The notes beneath the pieces are model-generated. The model did not search any database, was not told the DNA's origin, and saw only the letters and a list, made by a program, of their open reading frames with translations. A stretch of DNA of 64,000 nucleotides. It comes from JBBRHQ01 sp963815645. GTDB taxonomy: Bacteria > Actinomycetota > Thermoleophilia > Solirubrobacterales > 70-9. Below, in pieces: positions 43,835-52,932 of the stretch (within the stretch, counting starts at the first letter, position 1; each line of letters begins with the position of its first letter). The stretch lies in contig CAWFHL010000002.1 in the NCBI GenBank assembly GCA_963815645.1, forward strand, positions 361,942 to 425,941, given 5' to 3'. The translations under genes were made by a program, and so were the position numbers.

Positions 43835-44430
43835 CCCGCCGCAGCGGCGCTCGAGTCGCCGCCGGCGTCTACCGGCTTGGCCGCGACGTGTGTCGGCGCC
43901 AGCAGCATGCTCATGTTGCGGCCTTCCTGGAGCGGCTGTGACTCGACCGTGGTCAGCTCGCCGAGGTCGTCGACGAGGCGCTCGAGCAGCGTTCTGCCCC
44001 GCTCCGGATGGGCCTGCTCGCGACCCCGGAACATGATCGTGATCTTCACCTTGTCGCCGCCGCGGAGGAAGCGCTCGACGTGGCCTTTCTTCGTCTCGTA
44101 GTCGTGGACGGCGATCTTCGGCCGCAGCTTGATCTCGCGGACGTTCACCTGCTGCTGGTGCTTGCGGGCGGCCTTCTGCTTCTGCTCCTGCTCGTACTTG
44201 TACTTCGAGTAGTCGAGCAGCCGGGTTACTGGCGGCTTGGCCTCGGCGGCGACCTCGACCAGGTCGAGGTCGGCGTCCTGGGCGCGCTTCAGGGCATCGT
44301 CGATGTCGATGATCCCGACCTGCTCGCCGTCTGCCCCGATCAGGCGGACCTGGGGGACGCGGATGCGCTCGTTGATCCGAGTGGTGTCGCGCTCGGGCGG
44401 GCGCCGATCGAACCTGCGCGGGATCGGCAC
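43831..44430 (-). CDS. infC: translation initiation factor IF-3
   Basis: 199 residues. The N-domain has RINERIRVPQVRLIGADGEQ and DLVEVAAEAKPPVTRLLDYS, a linker YKYEQEQKQKAARKHQQQ and the C-domain VREIKLRPKIAVHDYETKKG and IMFRGREQAHPERGR. IF-3 binds the 30S subunit and checks start codons. The C-terminus has an extra Ala/Ser-rich tail. The GTG start at 44430 has no good Shine-Dalgarno; infC is known for atypical starts and self-control. It follows thrS by 126 bases, but is separated from rpmI by the sugar cassette. Confidence 0.95.
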   Translation of the reverse strand: MPIPRRFDRRPPERDTTRINERIRVPQVRLIGADGEQVGIIDIDDALKRAQDADLDLVEVAAEAKPPVTRLLDYSKYKYEQEQKQKAARKHQQQVNVREIKLRPKIAVHDYETKKGHVERFLRGGDKVKITIMFRGREQAHPERGRTLLERLVDDLGELTTVESQPLQEGRNMSMLLAPTHVAAKPVDAGGDSSAAAAG

Positions 44431-44556
44431 TAGGTGGAGGAGAGGTCGATCTTCAAATGATCAGGAGGTAGGAGCAGGGGCACGGCGGGCGCTCAGCGGC
44501 GCGGGGTGTGTGGCGTGCCTGCGATCAACTGGCGCGCAGTATAGACCGAGCGCCGA

Positions 44557-46483
44557 TCAATCCGTCATGACTTCGCCGCGCAACCGCTGCTCGAGCTCGG
44601 CGATCCCCACCGAGCCAAGGTCTCCCTGATCGTGCGAGCGAACCGAGACGGCGCCGTTCTCCTGCTCGCGGTCTCCGAGAACGAGCATGTAGGGCACCCG
44701 CGCCAGCTCGGCGTCGCGGACCTTGCGGCCGACCGACTCGCTGCGCTCGTCGATCTCGACCCTGAAGCCGCCGTCGCGGAGGCGCCCGGCGAGCTCCTCC
44801 GCATAGGGGGCGTGGCGGTCGGCCACCGGCAGCAGCTTCACCTGCACCGGCGCCAGCCAGGTCGGGAAGCGGCCCGCGTAGTGCTCGATCAGGATCCCGG
44901 CGAAGCGCTCCATCGAGCCGAGCAGGGCGCGGTGGATCATCACCGGCCGGTGCGGGGCGTCGTCGGCGCCGGTATAGGAGAGGTCGAAGCGCTCCGGCAT
45001 CTGGAAGTCGAGCTGGCAGGTCCCGCACTGCCAAGAGCGCCCCAGGGCGTCGGTGATGTGGAAGTCGATCTTCGGCCCGTAGAAGGCGCCGTCGCCGGGG
45101 TTGAGCTGGTACTCCCGGTCCTGGCGTTCGAGCGCGTCGGTCAGCGCCGCCTCGGCCTTCGCCCACTGCTCCTCAGTCCCCATCGACTTCTCCGGACGGG
45201 TGGAGAGCTCGACCCGGACATCGGTGAAGCCGAAGCGCGCGTAGAGCTCGTCGATCGCCTCGCAGATGTCGATCACCTCGTCGGCGATCTGATCCTCCGT
45301 GCAGTAGACGTGGGCGTCGTCCTGGGTGAAGGCGCGCACCCGCAGCAGCCCGTGCAGGACGCCCTCGCGCTCGTTGCGTGAGACGCGGCCGAACTCGGCC
45401 AGGCGCAGGGGCAGCTCCCGGTAGGAGTGGCGGCGCGAGCCGAAGACGAGGCAGGCGCCGGGGCAATTCATCGGCCGCAGCGCGAAGCGGCGCTCGTCGG
45501 ACTCCATGAAGTACATCTCGTCGCGGTAGTTCTCCCAGTGCCCCGAGCGATGCCAGAGCTCCTCGTCGAGGACCTGCGGAGTGGCGATCTCCCGGTAGCC
45601 GCGGCGGCGCAGCTGCTCCCGCACCTCGGCCTCGATCAGCCCGAGCAGCACCGTGCCGTTGGGCAGCCAGAAGGGCATCCCGGGCGCTTCCTCGCGCAGC
45701 ATGAAGATCCCCAGCTCCGGCCCCAGCCTGCGGTGATCGCGCGCCTTCGCCTGCTCGATCCGCTCCAGGTGGGCCTCGAGGTCGGACTTGGAGAAGAACG
45801 CGGTGCCGTAGATCCGGGTCAGCATCCGCCGGCTCTCGTCACCGCGCCAGTAGGCGCCGGCGAGCGAGCTCAGCTTCAGCGCCTTGATCCGCCCGGTCGA
45901 GGGGCCGTGGGGGCCGCGGCAGAGATCCTCGAAGGGTCCGTTGCGATACAGCGAGACGGTCTCGACGCCCTCGTCGCGGATCAGGTCCTCGATCAGCTCG
46001 ACCTTATAGTCCTGGCCCTGCTCGCGGAACAGCTCGATCGCCTCGGCGACCGGCAGATCGCGCCGCTCGAAGGGCTCGTCTGCGGCGACGTGGGCGCGCA
46101 TCGCCTCCTCGATCCGGCGCTAGGTCGTCCTCGCCGGGGCCGCTCCCGTCCGGGAACTCGAAGTCGTAGTAGAAGCCATCGGCGATCGGCGGGCCGATCG
46201 TCACCTGGGTCCCCGGAAACAGCTCGAGCACCGCCTCGGCCATCACGTGCGCCGCGTCGTGGCGGATCAGCTCCAGCGCCTCGGGATCGCGGTCGGTGAG
46301 GATCGAGATCTCCTCCCCGTCGCGCAGGGCCGCGGAGAGATCGCGAAGCTCGCCGCCGGCCCGCACCGCGAGCGCTGCCTTGGCGAGTCCCGGGCCGATC
46401 GCCTCAGCGGCGTCGGCGCCACTGGCGCCTTCGGGCAGCTCGAGAGGCGTCCCGTCCGGCAATTTGACGGTGATCGTGGCCAT
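44557..46483 (-). CDS. thrS: threonine--tRNA ligase (one frameshift as read)
   Basis: About 641 residues. N-terminal TGS domain (MATITVKLPDGTPLELPEGA), editing domain with HDAAHVMAEAV and FYYDFEFPDG, catalytic class II core (MPFWLPNGTVLLGLIEAEV; PMNCPGACLVFGSRRHSYRE; RVRAFTQDDAHVYC) and anticodon-binding domain at the end. The frame breaks near 46122; removing one C in CTAGCGCCGGATC gives DDLARIEEAMRAHVAADEPF without a gap. Because thrS is essential, a sequence error is likelier than decay. The start at 46483 gives the TGS domain. Confidence 0.95.
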
Positions 46484-46513
46484 CGCGCCCATGCTATCCG
46501 CGCCCCAAACGCC

Positions 46514-46563
46514 GCCGAACGCAACCTTAGGGGCCCCAATGGGCACGCAACCTTGCGTTCGGC
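46514..46563 (-). promoter_or_regulatory. inverted repeat with internal direct repeat upstream of thrS
   Basis: GCCGAACGCAA (46514-46524) and its exact reverse complement TTGCGTTCGGC (46553-46563) could form an 11-base-pair stem. Inside, GGGGCCCC is self-complementary. On the minus strand the block AAGGTTGCGT occurs twice. It lies about 30 bases before the thrS start and contains the stop codon of the upstream membrane-protein gene. It may be an operator or a leader hairpin for thrS; there is no T run for a terminator and no T-box pattern. Confidence 0.5.
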
Positions 46564-48486
46564 ATGGACGATCCTACATCGCGTGCGGCCGGGCCCTGGC
46601 GGGCCTCGCGGACGGCGATCAACGGGCAGCGGCTGTGGCCGCGGACCGGCCCGGCGCGCTCCCAGAGCAGGTAGCGGCCGGCCCGGCGGGCCAGGCGAAG
46701 CTCCCGATAGGGCATGCCGCCGCGATCCGCCGGCGCGATCACGAAGCGGACCCCCGGCGGCGGCGCCGAGCCCAGCAGGCCGCCGGGGTCGGGATCGATG
46801 CAGACTCGGCCACCGCGCAGCTCCCAGGCGAGGAAGGGGACGCCGTGCTGATCATCGAGAAAGTCCGGCGGGGCGAGGACCTGGGCCGCCGAGGAGGCGA
46901 TCGCCGGCCGCAGCTCGGTCAGTTTCGGCGTGTAGGAGATCCGGTCCGACCGGGGCCCGGGCCAGGACGATCAGGGTGCAGGCGCGCGGCGGCGACGAGG
47001 AAGAGGGCGGCGGCCAGCGGCCCGAGGATTCCCCGCAGGGTCGGGCTCTCCCCCGCGCGGAGGGCCGCAGGTCGAGCAGCGGGCGGACGATCAGCAGCAT
47101 CGCCACCGGTGAGATCATCGCCACGGCCTTCGAGGCCGTGTAGGGAGTCCCGCCGAGGCGGGCGGCTGCATAGGCGCCGAGCGCCGCCAGCCAGCGCGGC
47201 CGGGATCGCATACTCGCGCCGCCGCAGCGCCCAGCGCAGACCGACCAGGAGCAGCGCAAGCGCCAGCGCTGCGCCCGACGTAGTAACCGATCGCCGGCAC
47301 CGCCCCCGCCCCCGGGGTGAGCCGGAAGTCTCCCGATGGCCAGATCCCCAGCGCTTCGAAAGGGGAGATCTGGCCGAACAGGTTGCCGAGGCCGGCCCCG
47401 GCGGGGGCGAAGGTCTCGAAGCCGCCGAAATCGATCATGCGGCCGATCTCCGGCGCGGCGAGCACGATGAAGGTGAGGAGCGCCAACCCGGCCGGCCGCG
47501 TGGCGGCCGCCAGCGCCTCGCCGGGCGAGCCCGCACGGTGCCGCTGGTCGATCAGCACCGCCACACCCCAGATAGCCGCCGTCGCCGCCAGCCAGGTGAG
47601 CCCGGGGAAGCTGTAGACGTAGACGCTGCCGACCGCGATCAGGGCCAGGCGGGACCGCCCGCAGCGGAGAGTCCCCCCAGGCGGCCCGCTGCTCGGCGTC
47701 GCGCAGCCCCAGCAACCCGATCGCGAAGGCGAGGACGAACAGCGCCTGGGTTGTCTCCTTGAAGGCGCCCTGGGCGAGGTAGGAGGCGACCATGTAGGGG
47801 AGGCCGACCAGCAGCGAGCCGAGCAGCCGCCGTCCCGGAGAGAAGGAGCCGAGAGCGCCCAGCGCGGTCAGGCAGGCGAGCACCGCGATCGAGAGGGTGA
47901 AGCCGCCGAAGCCCTGGACGACGCCGATCCCGAGGCCCTGGTGAAGGGCGACCACGACCGAGTGCGGCCCCAGCGGATATCCCTGGGTGAGCAGCGGCGA
48001 GGCGGCGCCCGAGGCCAGGCGGTCGGCGGCCAGCAGGTGCTGGGACATGTCCGGGTCGAAGCTGGTCCCGAGGATGCCGAAGCGCCCCTCCGCGATGAAC
48101 GGCAGCGAAGCCGCGAGCAGCGCCAGGATCGCCACCGGCCCGCCGGCGCGCAGGGCCTCGCGGCCGCCATCGGGCCCGCCGCGCAGCAGGTAGAGCGCTG
48201 CGGCGGCAGCGGCGATCAGGACGGCGAGCGCGGAGACGATCCCGTCCCCGGGGAGCCGGACGGTCGCCCAGCAGAGGGCGCAGAGCAGCGCCAGGCCAGT
48301 CGCCGGCGCCAGCCAGGAGACCCGCCGGCAGCCGCAGAGCGCGATCGCGGCCTGACCGATCAGCAGCGAGGCGGAGCAGACGGCGAGCACCGATACGTAG
48401 GTGGCGATCACGCGTCGGCGAGGATATGGATCGCGGAGGCTCCTTCCCGCGGTTGTGGCCTCCCGCCGTGCCTCGGGTAGGGACAT
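46527..48486 (-). CDS. large polytopic membrane protein, possibly a glycosyltransferase-like protein (several frameshifts as read)
   Basis: A protein of about 640 residues spread over three frames, with joins near 47660, 47280, 47207, 47062, 46985 and 46950. The N-terminal ~270 residues hold about eight hydrophobic segments and a conserved-looking loop GTSFDPDMSQHLLAADRLAS, then TQGYPLGPHSVVVALHQGLG. The middle includes YVYSFPGLTWLAATAAIWGV and FTAS-like TPYTASKAVAMISPVAMLLI. The last ~130 residues are soluble (RISYTPKLTELRPAIASSAA, ending LRAHWGP). The layout resembles membrane GT-C proteins, but no DxD motif can be fixed. The start may be ATG 48486 or GTG 48411. Confidence 0.65.
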
Positions 48487-48515
48487 CCGGCCGCGATCGG
48501 TAGTAGAAACGCTGC

Positions 48516-49458
48516 ATGCGACCGCGAAGGAAGCGCGCCGGCGGCGCTCGCCGCCGCGATCGGCACGATCCTCCTCTGCGCGGCCCTCCCCTCCCCCACG
48601 CCGGCGAAGCCGCGCCACGGCCACTGGTTGCGGAACGTCAAGGTGACCCAGTACTGGCCGGTGCCGGAGTCCTGGTTCAACGGCAAGCGGGTCCGCACCC
48701 CCGGGATCTCCGGCCGCCATCGCGTCGACTGGCTTTACTCGGCGAGCGGCCTCTGCATGGAGGGCGACGGTTACGGACTCGACGGGCACCGCTACCACCT
48801 CGATTCCCCGGGCTCGCAGGGCTGGGTCGACATCCACGGCCACCTCACCAACGACTGGGCGGCGCGGCCGCCGTACTGGCGGGCGGTCGGCTGGCGCAAC
48901 AAGCACGGCGGGGTGACCTATCCGCTGGCCGCCGGAGGCTGGTCGAACGGGCGCCCGCGGCGGTATCGGCCCCCGACCGGGATCAGCTTCGCGCGAGGCC
49001 CCTCGCGCCATCTGCGCTTCTGGTACAGCATCGCCACCGACCGCGAGGACGATCCCAAGGGTCGCTGGGTCTACATCCGCGCCTATCGCCACACGCCGGC
49101 CCGCGGCTGGTTCCGCGCCCAGGACACCGGCGGCGCGGTCAGCGGCCACCACATCGACGTCTACCGTCCGCCCCCCAGACCAACCGAGCGCCGGCAGAAC
49201 CCTCAGCGGCCGCCCGTCTGGGTTGCCCCCGCGAGGGTTCCGTCCGGTGAGGGGCGCCGGCCCGGGCGGCGGGGGCGGCGTCGGGCCGGCTCGAGGCGGG
49301 GCCGGAATCGCGCTCCCGGTTGCGTTCGGGGCCGGGGTCGGATTAGACTCGGCCCCGAAGGGAAGGGAAGGTGGTCGGAAAGGGAGTACCCGGCAGGCGT
49401 AGAAAGTCGGTTTGGAGGGCGATCGCAATGCTGGTCGGCGCCCTCGCCCTGTCGCTGA
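48516..49458 (+). CDS. secreted 3D-domain (MltA-like beta-barrel) protein (one frameshift as read)
   Basis: The ATG at 48516 opens MRPRRKR; dropping one base near 48535 continues with a signal peptide (ALAAAIGTILLCAALPSPTP). The mature part has VTQYWPVPESWFNGKRVRTP, WLYSASGLCMEGDGYGLDG and a C-terminal 3D signature FRAQDTGGAVSGHHIDVYRP with the expected Asp residues. Such domains occur in lytic transglycosylase-like wall enzymes. The last ~80 codons are Arg/Pro-rich and overlap the next gene, so the true 3' end may be earlier, around 49190, after another indel in the C run there. Confidence 0.7.
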
Positions 49459-50102
49459 TCGCAACCGCCGGCACTGCGACGCCCAAAGGGCAGGTCGCCA
49501 AGCATCAGGTGACGATCTCGGGTGGCAACCGCAGCGCCCACGTCAGGATCTACGTTCAACGTAACTACCTTGAGGTCACGGGCGGCGATATGAAGGGCTG
49601 TGAGCAATCGTCCCGTCTCGGATGCTGGCTCGGCGCGGTCAGTTCGGTGATGGTCCGGATGGGCCCCTACAACGACAAGGTCGAGGTCAAGGACCCCCTC
49701 CCCGTACCGCTCACGGTCCACCTCGGGAACGGGTCCGACAAGTTCATCGGCAACGACGAGCCCGACCGCTGCTACTCCGAGGGCGCCATCCGGAACCGCT
49801 GCATCGGCGGTGGCGGCGATGACGTTTGCATCACCGGGGAGCGCAACAGCGACTGCGTCGGCGGACCGGGCAATGACGTCTGCAAGCACGGCGCCGGCAG
49901 TGACGGCTGCTGGGGGGGTGCCGGCAACGACGTCTGCTACATGGGGCCCGGCAAGGACGGATGCCACGGTGGCCCCGGCAACGACCGACTCTACGGCGGC
50001 CCCGATCCCGATCAGCTCTACGGCGGCCCCGGCCGCGACTACTGCAACGGTGGCCCGGGCCAAGGCAAATCTCACACCTGCGAGTACGGTCCCGGACACT
50101 GA
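49371..50102 (+). CDS. secreted cysteine-rich protein with RTX-like calcium-binding repeats
   Basis: 243 residues from GTG 49371 (upstream GAAGGGAAGG). Signal peptide at about residues 17-38 (AIAMLVGALALSLIATAG). Residues about 40-125 form a beta-rich domain. Residues about 125-235 are Gly/Asp/Asn-rich repeats (GGGGDDVCITGERNSDCVGG, PGNDVCKHGAGSDGCWGG, PGNDRLYGGPDPDQLYGG), the haemolysin-type calcium-binding pattern GGxGxDxxx. In most units the usual hydrophobic position is a cysteine, so disulfides may stabilise the roll. No toxin domain is present. Confidence 0.8.
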   Translation: MVGKGVPGRRRKSVWRAIAMLVGALALSLIATAGTATPKGQVAKHQVTISGGNRSAHVRIYVQRNYLEVTGGDMKGCEQSSRLGCWLGAVSSVMVRMGPYNDKVEVKDPLPVPLTVHLGNGSDKFIGNDEPDRCYSEGAIRNRCIGGGGDDVCITGERNSDCVGGPGNDVCKHGAGSDGCWGGAGNDVCYMGPGKDGCHGGPGNDRLYGGPDPDQLYGGPGRDYCNGGPGQGKSHTCEYGPGH

Positions 50103-50269
50103 GCTCCAACCGCGCTGCCTGGTCGTCGAAGGCGCGATTTTCTGGCCCATTTCCGGCACCAGGGCCCGTTGACCAACCCGATTTCCACGTCTAGCTTCCG
50201 CCAACCAGCCCGAGCACGCGGCTGCCGGCCGTCCGACGGCGCAGCCGCCAGGTTCTACTCCGGCGTCGC

Positions 50270-50370
50270 CTACTCCTGAGGCCCGGCGACTTCCAGGGCT
50301 TCGCGCCAACTCCCGTAGAGGCGGACCTGCATCACCTTCGGCGGACGACCTCCACGTTCTCCTGCGACAT
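50270..50370 (-). pseudogene. relic of an NTF2-like gene (start and end kept, middle deleted)
   Basis: The minus strand begins MSQENVEVVRRR then a TGA, overlapped by an ATG giving QVRLYGSWREALEVAGPQE and a stop. These are the first ~12 and last ~20 residues of the family also found intact at 50374, 54377 and 55665. The whole central domain is missing. The relic starts 3 bases past the stop of the intact copy, so it is the remnant of a tandem duplicate. Confidence 0.75.
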
Positions 50371-50373
50371 CGC

Positions 50374-50769
50374 CTACTCCGACAAACCGGCGGCTTCGAG
50401 GGCATGGCGTCGGGTCGGATATTCCGTCACGCGCCACATTCTTCCGTCCTTGAAGCTGACAACTCGGAAAATTGTCTCCCCAATCCAGCCAGCTGCATCG
50501 CTTCCCTTCAACCCTCGTCCCGAGACACGCTCTACCGTCACCACCTGTCCTCCGGCATCGAGCAGCTCGTCGGCCTCTACGCGATAGTCCGCATGCAGCC
50601 CGGACAGAGTGTCAAGAAAGTCCGTGATCTCACTGAGACCTTGATAGGTACCGCCACGGACCAGCTTCCACTCGATTTCCGGGTGCCATATCTCGGCGAG
50701 GGCCGCCCAGTCTCTCGCGTCGCGCGCGGCAATGTCCCGCCGCACGATCTCCACCTTCTCCTGCGACAT
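50374..50769 (-). CDS. NTF2-like (SnoaL-type) protein, copy A
   Basis: 131 residues, starting MSQEKVEIVRRDIAARDARD and ending RRHALEAAGLSE. WAALAEIWHPEIEWKLV and LDAGGQVVTVERVSGRG fit the cone-shaped alpha+beta barrel of SnoaL/NTF2-like proteins, which bind small molecules or act as isomerases/hydrolases; the ligand is unknown. Two further intact copies and at least two relics lie within 6 kb. The 16 bases before the ATG (GATACTGCGCAGGCG) are shared with copy B. Confidence 0.85.
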   Translation of the reverse strand: MSQEKVEIVRRDIAARDARDWAALAEIWHPEIEWKLVRGGTYQGLSEITDFLDTLSGLHADYRVEADELLDAGGQVVTVERVSGRGLKGSDAAGWIGETIFRVVSFKDGRMWRVTEYPTRRHALEAAGLSE

Positions 50770-50786
50770 CGCCTGCGCAGTATCTC
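50770..50786 (-). promoter_or_regulatory. conserved element before NTF2-like copy A
   Basis: The minus strand reads GAGATACTGCGCAGGCG directly before the ATG. GATACT at positions -15 to -10 resembles a -10 hexamer and would place the transcript start at or next to the ATG, giving a leaderless or nearly leaderless mRNA. The same block precedes copy B and, with changes, copy C. Confidence 0.45.
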
Positions 50787-50848
50787 GTGCCCGAATGGAG
50801 ATGGGCGATCGCTGCCGCGCTTTCTGCACATCCCCCGCGTTCGCTTGC

Positions 50849-51265
50849 CTACTTCGCTCGCCTCGGACTTGCCTTTCCGCCCGATGTATTGAGGGCTACC
50901 GCGGAGCGGACGAGCGCCTTGAACGCGCTCCCGTCGACCTCCTCCCCCTCATGGATGTCGATCGCGCGCCTCGTGTTTCCTTCGAGGCTCGAGTTGAAGA
51001 GCTTGTCCGGATCCTTCAACGAAGCTCCCTTGGCGAAGGTCAACTTCACCTTCGACTTGTAAGACTCGCCGGTGCAGATGATCCCGTCGTGCTCCCATAT
51101 CGGAGTACCCATCCACTTCCACTCCTCCACGACCTCCGGGTCTGCCTCCTTGACGAGCTTGCGCATCCTGCTCAAAGTCTCCCCGCGCCAGTCTCCGAGC
51201 TCAGCGATTCTTTCGTCGATCAGCTCAGATGGCAACTGGCCCTCGGTCGAACCCGACAATTTCAT
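50849..51265 (-). CDS. DUF1801-family protein
   Basis: 138 residues with the typical pattern WRGETLSRMRKLVKEADPEV, VVEEWKWMGTPIWEHDGIIC and YKSKVKLTFAKGASLKDPDK, ending in a basic tail. The family (YdhG-like fold) is uncharacterised or proposed as an iron/nucleic-acid-binding chaperone; function is not established. It is upstream of copy A on the same strand with 80 bases between, so it may be separately transcribed. Confidence 0.82.
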   Translation of the reverse strand: MKLSGSTEGQLPSELIDERIAELGDWRGETLSRMRKLVKEADPEVVEEWKWMGTPIWEHDGIICTGESYKSKVKLTFAKGASLKDPDKLFNSSLEGNTRRAIDIHEGEEVDGSAFKALVRSAVALNTSGGKASPRRAK

Positions 51266-51292
51266 CTACTCCTCGCCGTAGGGATTCTCAGA

Positions 51293-51365
51293 TGGGCGCT
51301 ACTGGGCTCGAACCAGTGACCTCCAGCTTGTCGAGCTGGCGCTCTCCCAACTGAGCTAAGCGCCC
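51293..51365 (-). tRNA. tRNA-Val (anticodon GAC)
   Basis: 73 bases folding as a standard cloverleaf on the minus strand. The acceptor strands are GGGCGCT and AGCGCCC with discriminator A; the D-arm is GCTCAGTTGGGAGAGC; the anticodon stem CCAGC/GCTGG holds loop TCGACAA with anticodon GAC; the T-arm is ACTGGTTCGAGCCCAGT. CCA is not encoded. Confidence 0.96.
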
Positions 51366-51403
51366 TTGGAGCGGCAGGGTAGCAACGGCCCTGAAACGCG
51401 GGC

Positions 51404-52178
51404 TCAACCGTTGAGCAGCCGGGTCACCAGCCGATTGGCGCCGCCCACATTGTCGTAGATTTCGCCGATCACGACGATGCGCTTGTTGGGCTGGAGCAGG
51501 ACACCGAAGGCGCTGTCGCTTCGAGCCTTGCCGCCGAGGGTGACGAGCCCGTGCTTGCCGAAGCTGCGGTCCAGAGACCCCCGGCGGCGGAGCCGCCAGA
51601 CAGCGGCGAGACTGGGCTTGGAAGGTTGATCGATCCCGCCAACTACGATCAAGCGACCCTTCCGGTCGCGGGCCATCGCGGCGCCGAAGCCGCCGTGCTT
51701 GAGACGGATTCGCTTGACGCCGTCGCCGGAGAAGCTGCGGCCAAAGCTCGGATCGAGGACGCCCCCGACGCTGAACCGCGTTACCAGGATGTCGAAGTCA
51801 GAGGGGTTCTCGTGAGATCCTGCAACCGCGATCCGGCCTGAGCCGGCGCGGGCGAGATTAGCCCCGTAGGAGTAGTTGAGAGGATCCCGGTAGGTGGCGA
51901 TCCGGTCCCCGCTATAGGAGGAATCGAGCCTCCCTTTGCGCGTGTAGCGCACCAGGCCGATGCCGCTACCTCCATAGCCTCCGACGGTCAGGATCCGCCC
52001 GTGGGAGAGCACCAGGCCGGCGTTGGCCGCGTCGACCCCGCGGCCGGCTCCAGATCGGTGTAGACGAGCCCCTGCAATCCGAAGCTCGGGTCGAGCCTGC
52101 CATCGGAGGCGAGGGCCGGGGCGGGGACAGCACTGCCAGCAGGGCGGCGATCAACAGAAACGATCGGAGCCCCCGCAT
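51404..52178 (-). CDS. secreted delta-60-repeat (beta-propeller-like) protein (two frameshifts as read)
   Basis: About 258 residues. A signal peptide (MRGLRSFLLIAALLAVLS) leads through a frame change near 52120 to PALASDGRLDPSFGLQGLVY and through a second near 52040 to VDAANAGLVLSHGRILTVGG. The repeats G-x-LDxSFGxxG-x(n)-GRIxVxG (GRLDSSYSGDRIATYR; GVLDPSFGRSFSGDGVKRIR; GSLDRSFGKHGLVTLGG) are the uncharacterised delta-60 repeat. Only about four repeats are present, short for a complete propeller. Function unknown; probably extracellular. Confidence 0.72.
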
Positions 52179-52474
52179 GCATCAAAATTACCAGCGGTTC
52201 CGCGGCTTTCAACCCGCCTTCCGCCCTGCCTCAGCCGGTTGTCCAGGATGGCCCAGGCCTGATCCGAGGATCGTCCAATTTGCGGAATTCCCAGCCACCA
52301 TGTGCATTTCGGCTCGTTCGGCTGCTACAAGTATTCGAAACCTTCACTCAGCCTGAGTGTTAGGTTTGATCAAGGCGGCGTCGCAGGAAGGATTCAGCGC
52401 CTCCCGAAGACTTCAAAGGCTTAAGGACCGACGAGCCAGTGGTTTCGATTGCTGGTGGTACGTCCTTCGGAACC
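52179..52474. other. intergenic region without recognised gene
   Basis: About 300 bases between the delta-60 gene and the terminator hairpin. It has a somewhat lower GC than its surroundings near 52280-52380 and a small palindrome CACTCAGCCTGAGTG at 52346-52360. Short open frames lack coding character. An unrecognised small RNA ending at the plus-strand terminator at 52475 is possible but unproven. Confidence 0.4.
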
Positions 52475-52499
52475 AAGGGGCCCCGTTCAGGGGCCCTTT
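52475..52499. terminator. bidirectional hairpin terminator at nfeD 3' end
   Basis: GGGCCCC, loop GTTCA, GGGGCCC, flanked by AA on the left and TTTT on the right, making a 10-pair stem with one G-U. On the plus strand it is followed by TTTTCC; on the minus strand it contains the stop of the NfeD gene. Confidence 0.7.
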
Positions 52500-52849
52500 T
52501 CCGTTCCCGGGGCGACCTCCGCCTGAGGCAGGGGCTCGACCGTCAGCGTCAGCCCGTCGACGCGGGCCACCCGGACCTTCTGCCCGACCCCGATCGGATG
52601 CGGCGAGCGCGCCCTCCAGCTCTCCCCGCGCAGTCGGACGGTGCCGTGGTCCGAGCTCACCGGCTCAACCACTTCGGCGAACTCTCCCGGCATCGCCTCC
52701 CTGCCCGTCTGAGCGCGGCGGTCACGCATCCACTTCCGCCAGAAGGCAAGCTCGCCGATCTCCAGGAAGAGAGCGACGACCACCAGGATGATCCCGACGG
52801 TCGGCGAGAGCACGAAGACCAGAAGCAGTACGGCGATCAGCAGCAGCAT
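52487..52849 (-). CDS. NfeD-like membrane protein
   Basis: 120 residues: two hydrophobic stretches (MLLLIAVLLLVFVLSPTVG, IILVVVALFLEIGELAFW) then a ~60-residue OB-fold domain (GREAMPGEFAEVVEPV, TVRLRGESWRARS, GQKVRVARVDGLTLTVEPL). This is the short NfeD form, which usually partners with a stomatin/SPFH protein in membrane quality control; no such partner gene is in the window. Confidence 0.88.
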   Translation of the reverse strand: MLLLIAVLLLVFVLSPTVGIILVVVALFLEIGELAFWRKWMRDRRAQTGREAMPGEFAEVVEPVSSDHGTVRLRGESWRARSPHPIGVGQKVRVARVDGLTLTVEPLPQAEVAPGTEKGP

Positions 52850-52932
52850 GGCTTTGAACCAGATTAGCCCCGGTGGAAGGTCTGGCGATCCCGCCGGCCG
52901 CGACTAGGGTCGGGGGAACCGTTCGATCGGAG

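Noticed and set aside
46852..49464. One continuous 870-residue frame on the minus strand
   Set aside because: Only the middle (about 47660-48486) is real membrane-protein sequence. The first part is antisense to the 3D-domain gene and the last part is out of frame.
49203..50405. A 400-residue minus-strand frame rich in Val/Ala
   Set aside because: Antisense to the RTX-like gene; its apparent repeats mirror the RTX repeats.
52357..52791. Plus-strand frame of 144 residues across the terminator and nfeD
   Set aside because: It reads through a strong hairpin and is antisense to NfeD, with Pro/Arg/Ser-rich shadow composition.
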